Assembly (NCBI GenBank): GCA_942491385.1 | Contig: CALOAF010000004.1 | Location: forward strand, 62,001 to 126,000 | Origin: UBA6170 sp942491385 | GTDB lineage: Bacteria > Chloroflexota > Anaerolineae > Anaerolineales > Anaerolineaceae | Reading direction: 5' to 3' | Length of the DNA stretch: 64,000 bases | Shown: positions 17,303-25,309 of the stretch, in pieces | How the letters are laid out: every line of letters begins with the position of its first letter | Numbering within the stretch: position 1 is the stretch's first letter | Program-made: the position numbers and the translations under genes | The notes under the pieces: generated by a model | The model's database searches: none | What the model saw: the letters and a program-made list of their open reading frames with translations, nothing else | Told to the model about the DNA's origin: nothing

Positions 17303-18373
17303 ATGTTAGATAAAGTTAGATCAATTGAAGAAAAATACAATGAATTAACACATGCCTTAGAACATGTAGGCGATGATTATCAAAAAGCTGCTCAAATCTC
17401 CAAAGAACGGGCAGATATTGAAGAAGTTTACGAAAAATCACGAGAATATCGTCTTATATGGGAACAAATTCAAGAAGCAAAAGAATTAATAGAACAGGAT
17501 GACGAAGAATTAAAAGAATTAGCTGAACTTGATATAGAAAACCTGGAACCTAAATTAGATAGCCTTGAATCAGTTCTTAAGTCTTTGCTTGTCCCAACTG
17601 ACCCTCGCGACAGGAAAAATGTAATCATGGAAATACGGGCAGGTGCAGGGGGGGATGAAGCTGCTTTATTTGCCGCGGATTTATTCAGAATTTATTCCCG
17701 ATATGCTGAAAAAAGGAACTGGAAAATTGAGGTCCTGAGTTTGAATGAAATTGGTATTGGTGGAATAAAAGAGATAGTGTTCAGTATTAAGGGACATGGA
17801 GCATTTTCCCGATTGAAGTTTGAATCCGGCGTACATCGAGTACAACGAATTCCATCAACTGAATCTTCTGGAAGAATACATACTTCGACAGTGACGGTTG
17901 CAGTGTTGGCTGAAGCGGAGGAATTTGATATTGAAATTCCTGCGTCAGATATACGGATCGATGTGTTTAAGTCGGCCGGCGCTGGTGGGCAGAATGTTCA
18001 GAAAAACTCTACAGCGGTGAGAATTACGCACATGCCATCCGGCATTGTGATCGCCTGTCAGGATGAGCGATCACAATTACAAAACAAATTACGAGCAATG
18101 AGCATTCTTCGGGCTCGACTTTATGAAATTGAAGAAAGTAAACGAAGCAATGAGCTGGATGCGGATCGTAAATCACAAGTGGGAAGCGGGGATCGCTCTG
18201 AAAAAATCCGCACGTATAATTGGCCGCAAAACCGGGTGACTGATCACCGAATTAACGTTTCTTCATACAATCTACCAGCGATCATGGATGGCGAAATTGA
18301 TGTTTTCATTGATGAATTGTCCATCCGAAGTGAATCCGAACGATTATCCGCAGTAGGTGAGGATGACGATTAA
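17303..18373 (+). CDS. prfA: Peptide chain release factor 1
   Basis: The 356-residue protein has all class I release factor marks. The GGQ motif is at 228-230, and the codon-recognition tripeptide P-S-T is at 184-186 in R-I-P-S-T-E-S. The P-x-T form identifies RF1 (UAA/UAG); RF2 would have S-P-F. The frame is open to a TTG at 17273, with ATGs at 17291 and 17303. The last gives the usual RF1 N-terminus M-L-D-K-V and a normal length, but none has a good ribosome binding site, so the start is uncertain by up to 10 residues. prmC follows with an 11-nt overlap. Confidence 0.93.
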   Translation: MLDKVRSIEEKYNELTHALEHVGDDYQKAAQISKERADIEEVYEKSREYRLIWEQIQEAKELIEQDDEELKELAELDIENLEPKLDSLESVLKSLLVPTDPRDRKNVIMEIRAGAGGDEAALFAADLFRIYSRYAEKRNWKIEVLSLNEIGIGGIKEIVFSIKGHGAFSRLKFESGVHRVQRIPSTESSGRIHTSTVTVAVLAEAEEFDIEIPASDIRIDVFKSAGAGGQNVQKNSTAVRITHMPSGIVIACQDERSQLQNKLRAMSILRARLYEIEESKRSNELDADRKSQVGSGDRSEKIRTYNWPQNRVTDHRINVSSYNLPAIMDGEIDVFIDELSIRSESERLSAVGEDDD

Positions 18374-19202
18374 TATCGCTGGTTGGCGATATCAATCCAG
18401 AAAAATCCTAGCTGAAGTCAGTGAAACGGCTGAAATAGAATTGAATGCGGTTCTGTGTAAAGTTCTCAAGAAAAACCTGCCGTGGTGTTTAGCGAATTCG
18501 AATTTCTTATTGAGCCAGGATGAAATCCAATCATTAAATAATCATTTAAAATCGTTAATGAATGGAGTTCCTTTGGCTTATGTTTTAGGTGAAATTGAAT
18601 TTTTTGGATATCATTTTGCTGTTGACCCAAATGTATTGATTCCCAGACCAGAAACTGAATTGATAGTGGAGACTGCAATTAAATGGCTGCATCTTCATGA
18701 AAAAGCAGAAAAAATGGTAGACGTTGGATGTGGTTCTGGTGCAATCATGATTAGCATATTGAAGAATTTCCCTGAAAAAAAAGGATATGGAATCGATATC
18801 TCCAAAGCAGCTCTGAATATTTCCCTGAAAAATAGGGAATTTCACCACATCAAACATTTGGATTTCGTTCAAATGGATTGCTTGCAAGGAATACAAACAA
18901 AATTTGATTTGATCGTTGCAAATTTACCTTATATTCCAGAGGGTATGTTGGACGACCTTCAAGTTTCTACCTTTGAACCTGAGATTGCTTTAAATGGTGG
19001 CAAAGATGGATTAGCGGTAATCAATAAATTGATAAAACAGCTTCCAATCCTCCTTAATAAACCAGGTATGGCTTTATTGGAAATTCAATTTGATCAATCA
19101 GCGCAAGTCGTGCAAAAAATTGAGAATTTGATGCCTGAGGCGGTAATTTCCGTCATCAAAGATTATTCAAACCATGAGCGAATCATAAAACTTGAGGTGT
19201 AA
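18363..19202 (+). CDS. prmC: Release factor glutamine methyltransferase PrmC (HemK)
   Basis: The 279-residue protein has an N-terminal helical release-factor-binding domain, then a Rossmann methyltransferase fold with the SAM loop V-D-V-G-C-G-S-G-A (119-127) and the catalytic motif N-L-P-Y (187-190), a variant of the usual N-P-P-Y. It methylates the glutamine of the GGQ loop of RF1, encoded directly upstream. The ATG at 18363 overlaps the prfA stop by 11 nt and is preceded by AGGTGAGG; a GTG 6 nt earlier is the alternative. The tight overlap supports coupled synthesis of enzyme and substrate. Confidence 0.92.
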   Translation: MTINIAGWRYQSRKILAEVSETAEIELNAVLCKVLKKNLPWCLANSNFLLSQDEIQSLNNHLKSLMNGVPLAYVLGEIEFFGYHFAVDPNVLIPRPETELIVETAIKWLHLHEKAEKMVDVGCGSGAIMISILKNFPEKKGYGIDISKAALNISLKNREFHHIKHLDFVQMDCLQGIQTKFDLIVANLPYIPEGMLDDLQVSTFEPEIALNGGKDGLAVINKLIKQLPILLNKPGMALLEIQFDQSAQVVQKIENLMPEAVISVIKDYSNHERIIKLEV

Positions 19203-19203
19203 A

Positions 19204-19833
19204 ATGCCTATCATAATCAATTTGCGGGAGTCATTTGAAGAAGCCATTGAACAATCTATCACTGTGCTAAATAATGGTGGACTCATCGTTTTTCCAACCG
19301 ATACAGTGTATGGTTTAGCTGCAAGATTCGACCGGATTGATGCTATTCAAAGAATTTATCAGGTAAAAGAACGTGACCAAACCAAAGCGTTGGCGGTGTT
19401 GATTGCAAACTCGGACCAAATTAAATTAATTTCCCCTGGATTATCAGAAAATGCAATGAAATTAGCCAGGTTTTATTGGCCTGGAGCAATGACATTGATT
19501 CTTGAAAAACGAGCAGATTTACATGCTCCTTTATCAAATGACAATTCCATAGGTGTGCGTATACCTGATGACACCTTTGTGAGAAGTCTCTCCGAATGCG
19601 TAGGTCCTCTGGCAACGACATCGGCAAACCTCTCAGGGCTCCCCAGTACAACAAAAATTGATGATGTCTTGAACCAAATTGGAGATTTTGTGGGTCTGAT
19701 TATTGATGGCGGAGAATGTGCTGGAGGAATACCTTCCACAGTCGTTGATTGCCGGGGTGAGGATATTAAAATATTGCGTGAAGGAGCCATTCAGAAAGAA
19801 GATATTAATAAAAAAATAACCTCTGATTTCTAG
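19204..19833 (+). CDS. Sua5/YrdC/YciO-type threonylcarbamoyl-AMP synthase
   Basis: The 209-residue protein contains the YrdC fold with F-P-T-D-T-V-Y-G-L-A near residue 30, K-x-R-x-x-x-K-A-L-A-V-L-I (the basic nucleotide/bicarbonate site) and S-A-N-L-S-G near residue 140. It makes threonylcarbamoyl-AMP for tRNA t6A37, the first step before TsaB/D/E transfer. The length is that of a bacterial TsaC/YrdC-YciO protein, without the C-terminal Sua5 domain. The ATG at 19204 follows GAGGTG at 6-nt spacing, directly after the prmC stop. This prfA-prmC-sua5 order is a common translation operon. Confidence 0.88.
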   Translation: MPIIINLRESFEEAIEQSITVLNNGGLIVFPTDTVYGLAARFDRIDAIQRIYQVKERDQTKALAVLIANSDQIKLISPGLSENAMKLARFYWPGAMTLILEKRADLHAPLSNDNSIGVRIPDDTFVRSLSECVGPLATTSANLSGLPSTTKIDDVLNQIGDFVGLIIDGGECAGGIPSTVVDCRGEDIKILREGAIQKEDINKKITSDF

Positions 19834-19876
19834 CAAAAAAACTTATTTCCATAGAAATTATGAATCGATAATTCAT

Positions 19877-19884
19877 GCTACAAT
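19877..19884 (+). promoter_or_regulatory. Extended -10 next to the start codon of a small membrane protein
   Basis: TGCTACAAT (the -10 is TACAAT at 19879-19884) ends exactly 7 nt before the ATG at 19891, and no ribosome binding site lies between them. Transcription would begin at the start codon, as seen at position 396. Confidence 0.35.
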
Positions 19885-19890
19885 AAAAAC

Positions 19891-20310
19891 ATGCTACCAA
19901 CAAAGACAACCATGAGTTCAAAAGAAAAATCCAAAAGAGAACATTTTTTACAGATCTATTTGCCATTAACATTCTTTTTGTTGTTGGTTGTGATTTCCGG
20001 TATATTAGTCATCAATATTTCTGGAACCAACGGCCAAATGGTTCAAGAATGGGCAGGAATCTCAGCAGTTTTATTAATCGTTCCAACCCTCTTTGGAATT
20101 TTAATCTTTCTGGCTTTAATTATTCTTCTAGTAGTAGGTCTGGGAAAATTAATTAAATGGATACCGATTCATTTTGCTAATTTTCGTGTTTTGATTATGA
20201 AAGTCGCAATATTTATTATCAATAACTCAAATAAAATTGTTTTTCCTTTAATTATCACAAGATCAAAAATATTCTCACTTAAATCTATATGGAAGAAGGG
20301 TCAAATTTAA
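19891..20310 (+). CDS. Small membrane protein, function unknown
   Basis: The 139-residue protein is not a family I recognise. A basic N-terminus (S-K-E-K-S-K-R-E) is followed by one helix (about residues 25-46), a short loop, a second long helix (about 57-87) and a weaker hydrophobic stretch near 100-120. The ATG at 19891 is adjacent to a -10 element; a second Met is at residue 8. The next small membrane gene overlaps or follows closely, so the two probably form a unit. No catalytic motif is visible. Confidence 0.6.
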   Translation: MLPTKTTMSSKEKSKREHFLQIYLPLTFFLLLVVISGILVINISGTNGQMVQEWAGISAVLLIVPTLFGILIFLALIILLVVGLGKLIKWIPIHFANFRVLIMKVAIFIINNSNKIVFPLIITRSKIFSLKSIWKKGQI

Positions 20311-20531
20311 CCAATATGAAGCAAACTGAATCTTCAAAAAACAAAATTTTATTCGTGGGAGGTCTTTTAGGACTTCTTAGCGGATTAATAGCCGCATATT
20401 TATTACTACAACGATCTGAGCAAAATGAGAAGGATTTGAGTATTAGTCCTGGTGACGGGGTTAAAGTCGGTTTAGGAGTCCTCGGTGTATTAAAATTGAT
20501 TTCTGATCTTGGCGAACGAAATCAGAAATAA
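20289..20531 (+). CDS. Small single-pass membrane protein, function unknown
   Basis: The 80-residue protein has one membrane helix (about residues 20-42, Gly/Leu-rich with G-G-L-L-G-L-L-S-G) and a soluble tail containing D-G-V-K-V-G-L-G-V-L-G-V-L-K-L. It overlaps the preceding small membrane gene by 22 nt if started at 20289; an internal ATG at 20316 would give 71 residues and a 5-nt gap. Neither has a clear ribosome binding site. The Gly-rich tail resembles small membrane proteins next to YtxH-like genes, but no family call is possible. Confidence 0.5.
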   Translation: MEEGSNLTNMKQTESSKNKILFVGGLLGLLSGLIAAYLLLQRSEQNEKDLSISPGDGVKVGLGVLGVLKLISDLGERNQK

Positions 20532-20566
20532 CCGAAAGTTACGATTCTTAAAACATCAGGGGAATA

Positions 20567-21583
20567 ATGGAATCATCTGCACCGATTTTACGTTACATTA
20601 TTGCGGGCAAATACACAAGAGATTATTTAATTTTGCCAAATGGACAAACATATATTGACATTCAAGGTGGTAGTGGATTTTATTCTGCTGCAGGTCTTGG
20701 TCTATGGGATAAAAATGTTGGCTTATTAGGTATAGTTAACGAAGAATATCCATTGGAATGGCTTCAAACTGCAGATAAAAGAGGATTTGATAGAAGGGGT
20801 ATACAAATATTTCCTGATTATTTTGACCAGAGGAATTTTATTGCATATCCGACGCTGGATGATCCTGACTATGCTAATCCGATATCACATTTTTCAAGGA
20901 TTGGAGAACCTTTTCCGAAGACATTGTTAGGCTACTCCGGTAATGAAGTTCCTAATCCTAATAATAATCCCGCCTCACCAGTAATAAAAATAAAGGATAT
21001 TCCATTTGATTATCTGGATGTCACCGCTGTGCATATAAGTGCGATGGATTATCCTTCTCAATCCAGATTGCCGTCTTTTTTCCGGCAGGGTCATGCAACC
21101 ACAATATCATTATTAGCTGCTGATGTTTATATGAATCCGTTATATGGAGATTTAGTCCCAACCATTCTTAAAGATATCAGTGCATTCATTTGTTCTGAAA
21201 AACAATTGCGCAATTTATTCTATGGAAAAACCTCAGATTTATGGGAGATGGTTTCTGAATTGGACGTTTTTGGATGTGAATTAATTGTAATTGTGACCAA
21301 AACTAACTTATTTCTTTTATGGGATCGAACATCTCAGAAAAAATATGAAATTCCACTTTATCCTGCGACCATTACAAATCCGACAGGCTTGTTAGATTCT
21401 TTTTGTGGTGGTTTTTTGGCTGGATTGAGATCTACCCAAAACCCTATCAATGCAGTTTTAAAAGGTAGCATTTCAGCTTCGTTTTCAGTAGAAGGTATTG
21501 GTCCATTTTATTGCCTCGACTCTTTACCCCAACTAGTTAAAGCGCGCCTTGCGTATTTAACTCCTTACGTAGTTGAAATATAA
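20567..21583 (+). CDS. PfkB-family carbohydrate kinase-like protein with altered active-site loop
   Basis: The 338-residue protein aligns by eye with PfkB/ribokinase proteins: an early G-G-S-G-F-Y-S-A-A-G-L motif (34-44) and a C-terminal T-G-L-L-D-S-F-C-G-G-F-L-A-G block (273-286). The latter replaces the conserved G-A-G-D of the anion hole by G-L-L-D but keeps the catalytic Asp277. An insertion-like Asn/Pro-rich stretch (126-138) sits in the lid region. The substrate cannot be predicted, and reduced or altered activity is possible. It is 35 nt downstream of the small membrane pair and converges on the transglutaminase gene. Confidence 0.7.
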   Translation: MESSAPILRYIIAGKYTRDYLILPNGQTYIDIQGGSGFYSAAGLGLWDKNVGLLGIVNEEYPLEWLQTADKRGFDRRGIQIFPDYFDQRNFIAYPTLDDPDYANPISHFSRIGEPFPKTLLGYSGNEVPNPNNNPASPVIKIKDIPFDYLDVTAVHISAMDYPSQSRLPSFFRQGHATTISLLAADVYMNPLYGDLVPTILKDISAFICSEKQLRNLFYGKTSDLWEMVSELDVFGCELIVIVTKTNLFLLWDRTSQKKYEIPLYPATITNPTGLLDSFCGGFLAGLRSTQNPINAVLKGSISASFSVEGIGPFYCLDSLPQLVKARLAYLTPYVVEI

Positions 21584-21613
21584 TTGATCAAAGTTACCGT
21601 GTTTGATTGTTTA

Positions 21614-23974
21614 TTAGGAGGAAATTGTCGTTCCTTTCCTAATATGGAAAAACTTCTTTATTTTGATTGTGATTGAATGCCTTAAAACCTGATTGCTAAG
21701 GGTTTGTAGCTGGTTTTCATTTATCGAATGTGGAGAATAGATTGCTTTTTGATATTCAATTAGTATGGTGTCAACTTCTTCGGCTATTTCTGGCAAAATG
21801 GTTTTTAGTTCTCCAGTAACTTCTGCAGGCGTGAAAGACCTGTAACTTATGTTTTTGAACATAGTGAGTGCCCATATTACCCTGGCAAACGCTTTTTCTT
21901 CTGGGGATGAATTGGCATAATTTGCCCAATTTTTCAGCCATGCAGGGATGTTCCATCCTTGTTTCACCAAAAAAGACTCAATAACCACAGGTGTTGGTGG
22001 ATGGGTCTTCGTCGGCTTCGTGTCTTTGATCATTATAATAATTGCAAAGAGAACCACCGCACCCATAAATAGGAATGGCAAAATGGTTGGTTTTTCAGGC
22101 AAGACCTCAATTGCCTCCTCAGATTCATTGATGATTGGATTTTCAGAGATTTCCCCTCCTATACCAAAACTTTCTCCTCCATCCATAACAGGGAGATCAT
22201 CACGAGTTGGATCACGAACAGATGGAATCTCCGAAATGGCTGAGGCAATATCACCCGACAACCGATCTAAAGTAGGTTGAATTGTGGTGGGTTCAAACTC
22301 AACCCATCCAATTCCGGCAAAGAATACCTCTGGCCAGGCATGTGATTGTTTTCTGAGAACAACAAATTCGGTTTCGGCTTCATTTTGAGCTTCTCCTTGC
22401 GCATATCCAAATATAATCCTAGCGGGAATTCCTATCGAACGCAACATCAGCACTTCTGCAGTTGCATAATAATTGCAGAATCCCGCTTGATGTTCGAATA
22501 AAAACCATTCCATGCGGTCAGCTTCCAACGGAGGTTCTGGGATTTGTTCCGAATACTTAATGTTTTTACGTAAGTAATTTGTGATTGCCTGAGATTTATC
22601 GTAAGGATTTGAATAATTTTCAGTAATTTCAAGCGCAAGATTACGAATTCTTTCAGAGAAATCTGGCGGCAATTGCAGGTAGTGGTTTGAGATCCACTCT
22701 GGATAATCTATTGATGAATTTCTCATTTGGGAAATAGTGGGAGTGGGTATCCTGTTAACTATTTCATACGTTTCACCAGAAAACGCGATTTCTTCCAATG
22801 TCAGGGCTAGGTAGTCAACCTTATCCTCAGATAGGTTTGCATAAAATGCTTTTACCGGTCTGTTTATTTTTTGTGGATAAGGTGGCGCATAAAGTAAACC
22901 AAGGTTTGTTTTTGCTTGAATAGTGAAAGTCCTTTTTGGATAAAGGAAATATTCAAGTAAATCATTAATTTCTGTATTTGCTTCAATCAATTTATTTTCA
23001 TCAAATGATGAAATCCATTGATTATCAATAAATTGATCATAGGACCTGGCCCGCCAATAATATCTGCTACCAGATGGCTTTCCCTGGTTTACTGAAATTT
23101 CAAGAACGATTTCATCACCCAAATTCGTGCCTGTACCCAGGCTGACAGAATCACCAAAAAATTCGGACCGTAAAATTGCTGTCCCTTGCAATGGCGCGGT
23201 GATCTTTGAGAATTGATTTTGAATATCTTCTACAAACCCGATAATTTGTTTTTGTTGTTGACTGCCTGTCTGAAAAGCAGAGACAATATTAGTCGCATTC
23301 CAGGCTAGAAATATAATAATAAAGGCAATGATGAAAGCCGATCTACGGAATAAAGGTTCAGTTTCGAATTCTACGGGAATTCCTCTAATTTTCCAGTTTT
23401 TATTTGATATAGAAAAATTATTTTGGGAGAGAAAAATCAGGAAAAAAAATAAAAAGAAGGCGGTATAAAGGTTGTTGCCAGTTTGATCATAGAATTCAGC
23501 AGTAAAAATCGTAATTCCTGATAGAAGCAGGGGTATCCATGGGTGGGATGTGCGAGTAAGACGGTATCCCCCAATCATTGAGGTGAACCAAACCAACAAG
23601 CACAGGAAAATAAAAATTATAATTGGATCTTCTATGCGAACATTATTTATTAATTGTTCAACTGAAAAATAGACTCTTCCATATATACTCTGCAGACGTG
23701 TATTCCAGGGAATTCCCGCATCATATGTAGTAGCGATGGTGTACGGAATGATTAAAATTGAATATAGAAGAACTAATAATCTACTGAGGAACCGCCCATA
23801 ACGACTATAGCCAATTCCTAAGCCCAGAATGAAACCTATGAAAGTAAGCCAGTTTACAAGATGAAGATCCTCGGTCCAGTTTGTGGATTGAATTTTTAAG
23901 GCAGTCATCATGAATGCAGCCAACAACAGAATTGCAGAAAGGAAATTCCACCAACGATCCAAACGAACTTTCAT
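21614..23974 (-). CDS. Membrane transglutaminase-like protein (TgpA/DUF3488 type)
   Basis: The 786-residue protein begins with a cluster of six to seven membrane helices (about 10-230), continues with an extracytoplasmic region and a transglutaminase-like domain, then one more helix (about 635-655) and a cytoplasmic DUF4129-like tail. The catalytic Cys500 is in H-Q-A-G-F-C-N-Y-Y-A and His545 in S-H-A-W-P-E-V. The last triad position is in G-W-V-E-F-E-P-T, with Glu where many relatives have Asp. This layout matches TgpA-like proteins, often next to MoxR and DUF58 genes; neither is here. The substrate is unknown. It is transcribed divergently from the PAP2 gene. Confidence 0.85.
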   Translation of the reverse strand: MKVRLDRWWNFLSAILLLAAFMMTALKIQSTNWTEDLHLVNWLTFIGFILGLGIGYSRYGRFLSRLLVLLYSILIIPYTIATTYDAGIPWNTRLQSIYGRVYFSVEQLINNVRIEDPIIIFIFLCLLVWFTSMIGGYRLTRTSHPWIPLLLSGITIFTAEFYDQTGNNLYTAFFLFFFLIFLSQNNFSISNKNWKIRGIPVEFETEPLFRRSAFIIAFIIIFLAWNATNIVSAFQTGSQQQKQIIGFVEDIQNQFSKITAPLQGTAILRSEFFGDSVSLGTGTNLGDEIVLEISVNQGKPSGSRYYWRARSYDQFIDNQWISSFDENKLIEANTEINDLLEYFLYPKRTFTIQAKTNLGLLYAPPYPQKINRPVKAFYANLSEDKVDYLALTLEEIAFSGETYEIVNRIPTPTISQMRNSSIDYPEWISNHYLQLPPDFSERIRNLALEITENYSNPYDKSQAITNYLRKNIKYSEQIPEPPLEADRMEWFLFEHQAGFCNYYATAEVLMLRSIGIPARIIFGYAQGEAQNEAETEFVVLRKQSHAWPEVFFAGIGWVEFEPTTIQPTLDRLSGDIASAISEIPSVRDPTRDDLPVMDGGESFGIGGEISENPIINESEEAIEVLPEKPTILPFLFMGAVVLFAIIIMIKDTKPTKTHPPTPVVIESFLVKQGWNIPAWLKNWANYANSSPEEKAFARVIWALTMFKNISYRSFTPAEVTGELKTILPEIAEEVDTILIEYQKAIYSPHSINENQLQTLSNQVLRHSITIKIKKFFHIRKGTTISS

Positions 23975-24031
23975 TTTTCAAGTGTACAATAAAGAAAATA
24001 GATCATCAATCAATAATATGGAGTTGAAATT

Positions 24032-25000
24032 ATGTTTTGGGAAAATATGTCACAAATAAACATACTATTTCAAAGTTTAGGGGAATGGTTATATTTTCCG
24101 ATGAGATTATTTTCTTTTCTTGGGGATGAAGAATTTTATCTATTTATTATGCCCGCCATTTTCTGGTGTTTCGATTCAAGATTGGGGTTCAAGTTAGGGA
24201 TGTTATTGATGTTATCCAACGGAATCAACGGGTCTTTAAAAATATTGTTCCATAGCCCACGGCCATTTTGGGTTAATAATAAGGTTGTTGCTTATGTTCA
24301 GGAAACATCTTTTGGTCTTCCTTCCGGTCATTCACAACATGCTGTGGTCATGTGGGGATATTTGGCAAAATTCGTCAAGAAAATATGGCTTAAGTGGTTG
24401 ATGATTGCCGTTTTTGTCTTAATAGGGCTATCAAGGATTTATTTAGGCGCACATTTTATCCTCGATGTATTAACAGGTTGGTTGATTGGGGGAATTGTTC
24501 TATTTCTTTTTATCTATCTGGAGAAAAAATACTCATCTGAGATTGTTGACTGGAAGGATAATAAAAAAATTGCCGCTGCGGTTCTTATTAGTGTTCTAAT
24601 GATCGTTCTGGCAGTGGTGTTCATTCAGTTGAATAGTCAATGGCAAATCAGCCCCGAATATCAGGAGAATATCAAGACGGTTTTTGAGGAAGAATCCACG
24701 AATCCTTTCTCCATTGATGGTGTTATTACTGCCAGTGCTGCCTGGTTAGGAATCGTGGTTGGTGTTGTTTTGATTTCAAAAATTATTCCCTTAGGAAGAA
24801 TCACGACCTCTAATACGAAAAAAATTATTCGATTCATTATTGGATTAGTCGGAGTGATGCTATTCTGGGCTGGTCTGCGACTTATTTTCCCAGATGATAT
24901 TCCATTTGTAAGCGAGGGTTTTCGATTTATCCGCTATTTTTTGGTGGGTATCTGGATATCGGCAGGAGCACCATTTTTATTCAAAAAATTTGATTTATGA
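24032..25000 (+). CDS. PAP2-superfamily membrane phosphatase
   Basis: The 322-residue integral membrane protein shows the three PAP2 motifs: K-I-L-F-H-S-P-R-P, then the catalytic P-S-G-H, then S-R-I-Y-L-G-A-H-F-I-L-D-V. About eight membrane helices are visible; four follow the PAP2 core as an extra C-terminal membrane region, longer than the minimal roughly 200-residue enzyme. Likely substrates are phosphatidic acid, undecaprenyl diphosphate or phosphatidylglycerophosphate; the sequence does not decide. A GGAG lies 9 nt before the ATG. YtxH follows on the same strand. Confidence 0.85.
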   Translation: MFWENMSQINILFQSLGEWLYFPMRLFSFLGDEEFYLFIMPAIFWCFDSRLGFKLGMLLMLSNGINGSLKILFHSPRPFWVNNKVVAYVQETSFGLPSGHSQHAVVMWGYLAKFVKKIWLKWLMIAVFVLIGLSRIYLGAHFILDVLTGWLIGGIVLFLFIYLEKKYSSEIVDWKDNKKIAAAVLISVLMIVLAVVFIQLNSQWQISPEYQENIKTVFEEESTNPFSIDGVITASAAWLGIVVGVVLISKIIPLGRITTSNTKKIIRFIIGLVGVMLFWAGLRLIFPDDIPFVSEGFRFIRYFLVGIWISAGAPFLFKKFDL

Positions 25001-25063
25001 TGTTGTACAAAGAGAAATTTAGAAAAACACTTAAACAAGAAAAATTTTAGCCTGGAGGTTATT

Positions 25064-25273
25064 ATGAAAAAATTTCTATCATTCTTCATCGGATTTTCTA
25101 CTGGAGCTGTTGTCATTGGATTAATCACTTTATTATTTGCACCTGATTCCGGCGCAGGTTTGCGTGAATCATTAAGGGATTCTGTGGTGCAAACAAAAAA
25201 TGAAATTGCGAGCGCAGCACAAAGGAAGAGAGAAGAATTAGAAGCAGAATTGTCAAAACTGCGTCAGGATTAA
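25064..25273 (+). CDS. YtxH-like small membrane protein
   Basis: The 69-residue protein has one N-terminal membrane helix with G-F-S-T-G-A-V-V-I-G, the conserved L-L-F-A-P-D-S-G-A-G-L-R-E motif of YtxH/gas-vesicle-related proteins, and a charged amphipathic helix (about 40-69). A strong ribosome binding site (GGAGG, 6 nt before the ATG) supports translation. YtxH proteins are linked to general stress in Bacillus, but their molecular role is unclear. Confidence 0.75.
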   Translation: MKKFLSFFIGFSTGAVVIGLITLLFAPDSGAGLRESLRDSVVQTKNEIASAAQRKREELEAELSKLRQD

Positions 25274-25309
25274 TCAGTAAGAACAATAAGCCTTTGCAAA
25301 CTAACAACA

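Noticed and set aside
21581..21612. ATCAAA/TTTGAT repeat between the PfkB-like and transglutaminase genes
   Set aside because: A six-bp AT-rich stem is too weak to call a bidirectional terminator.
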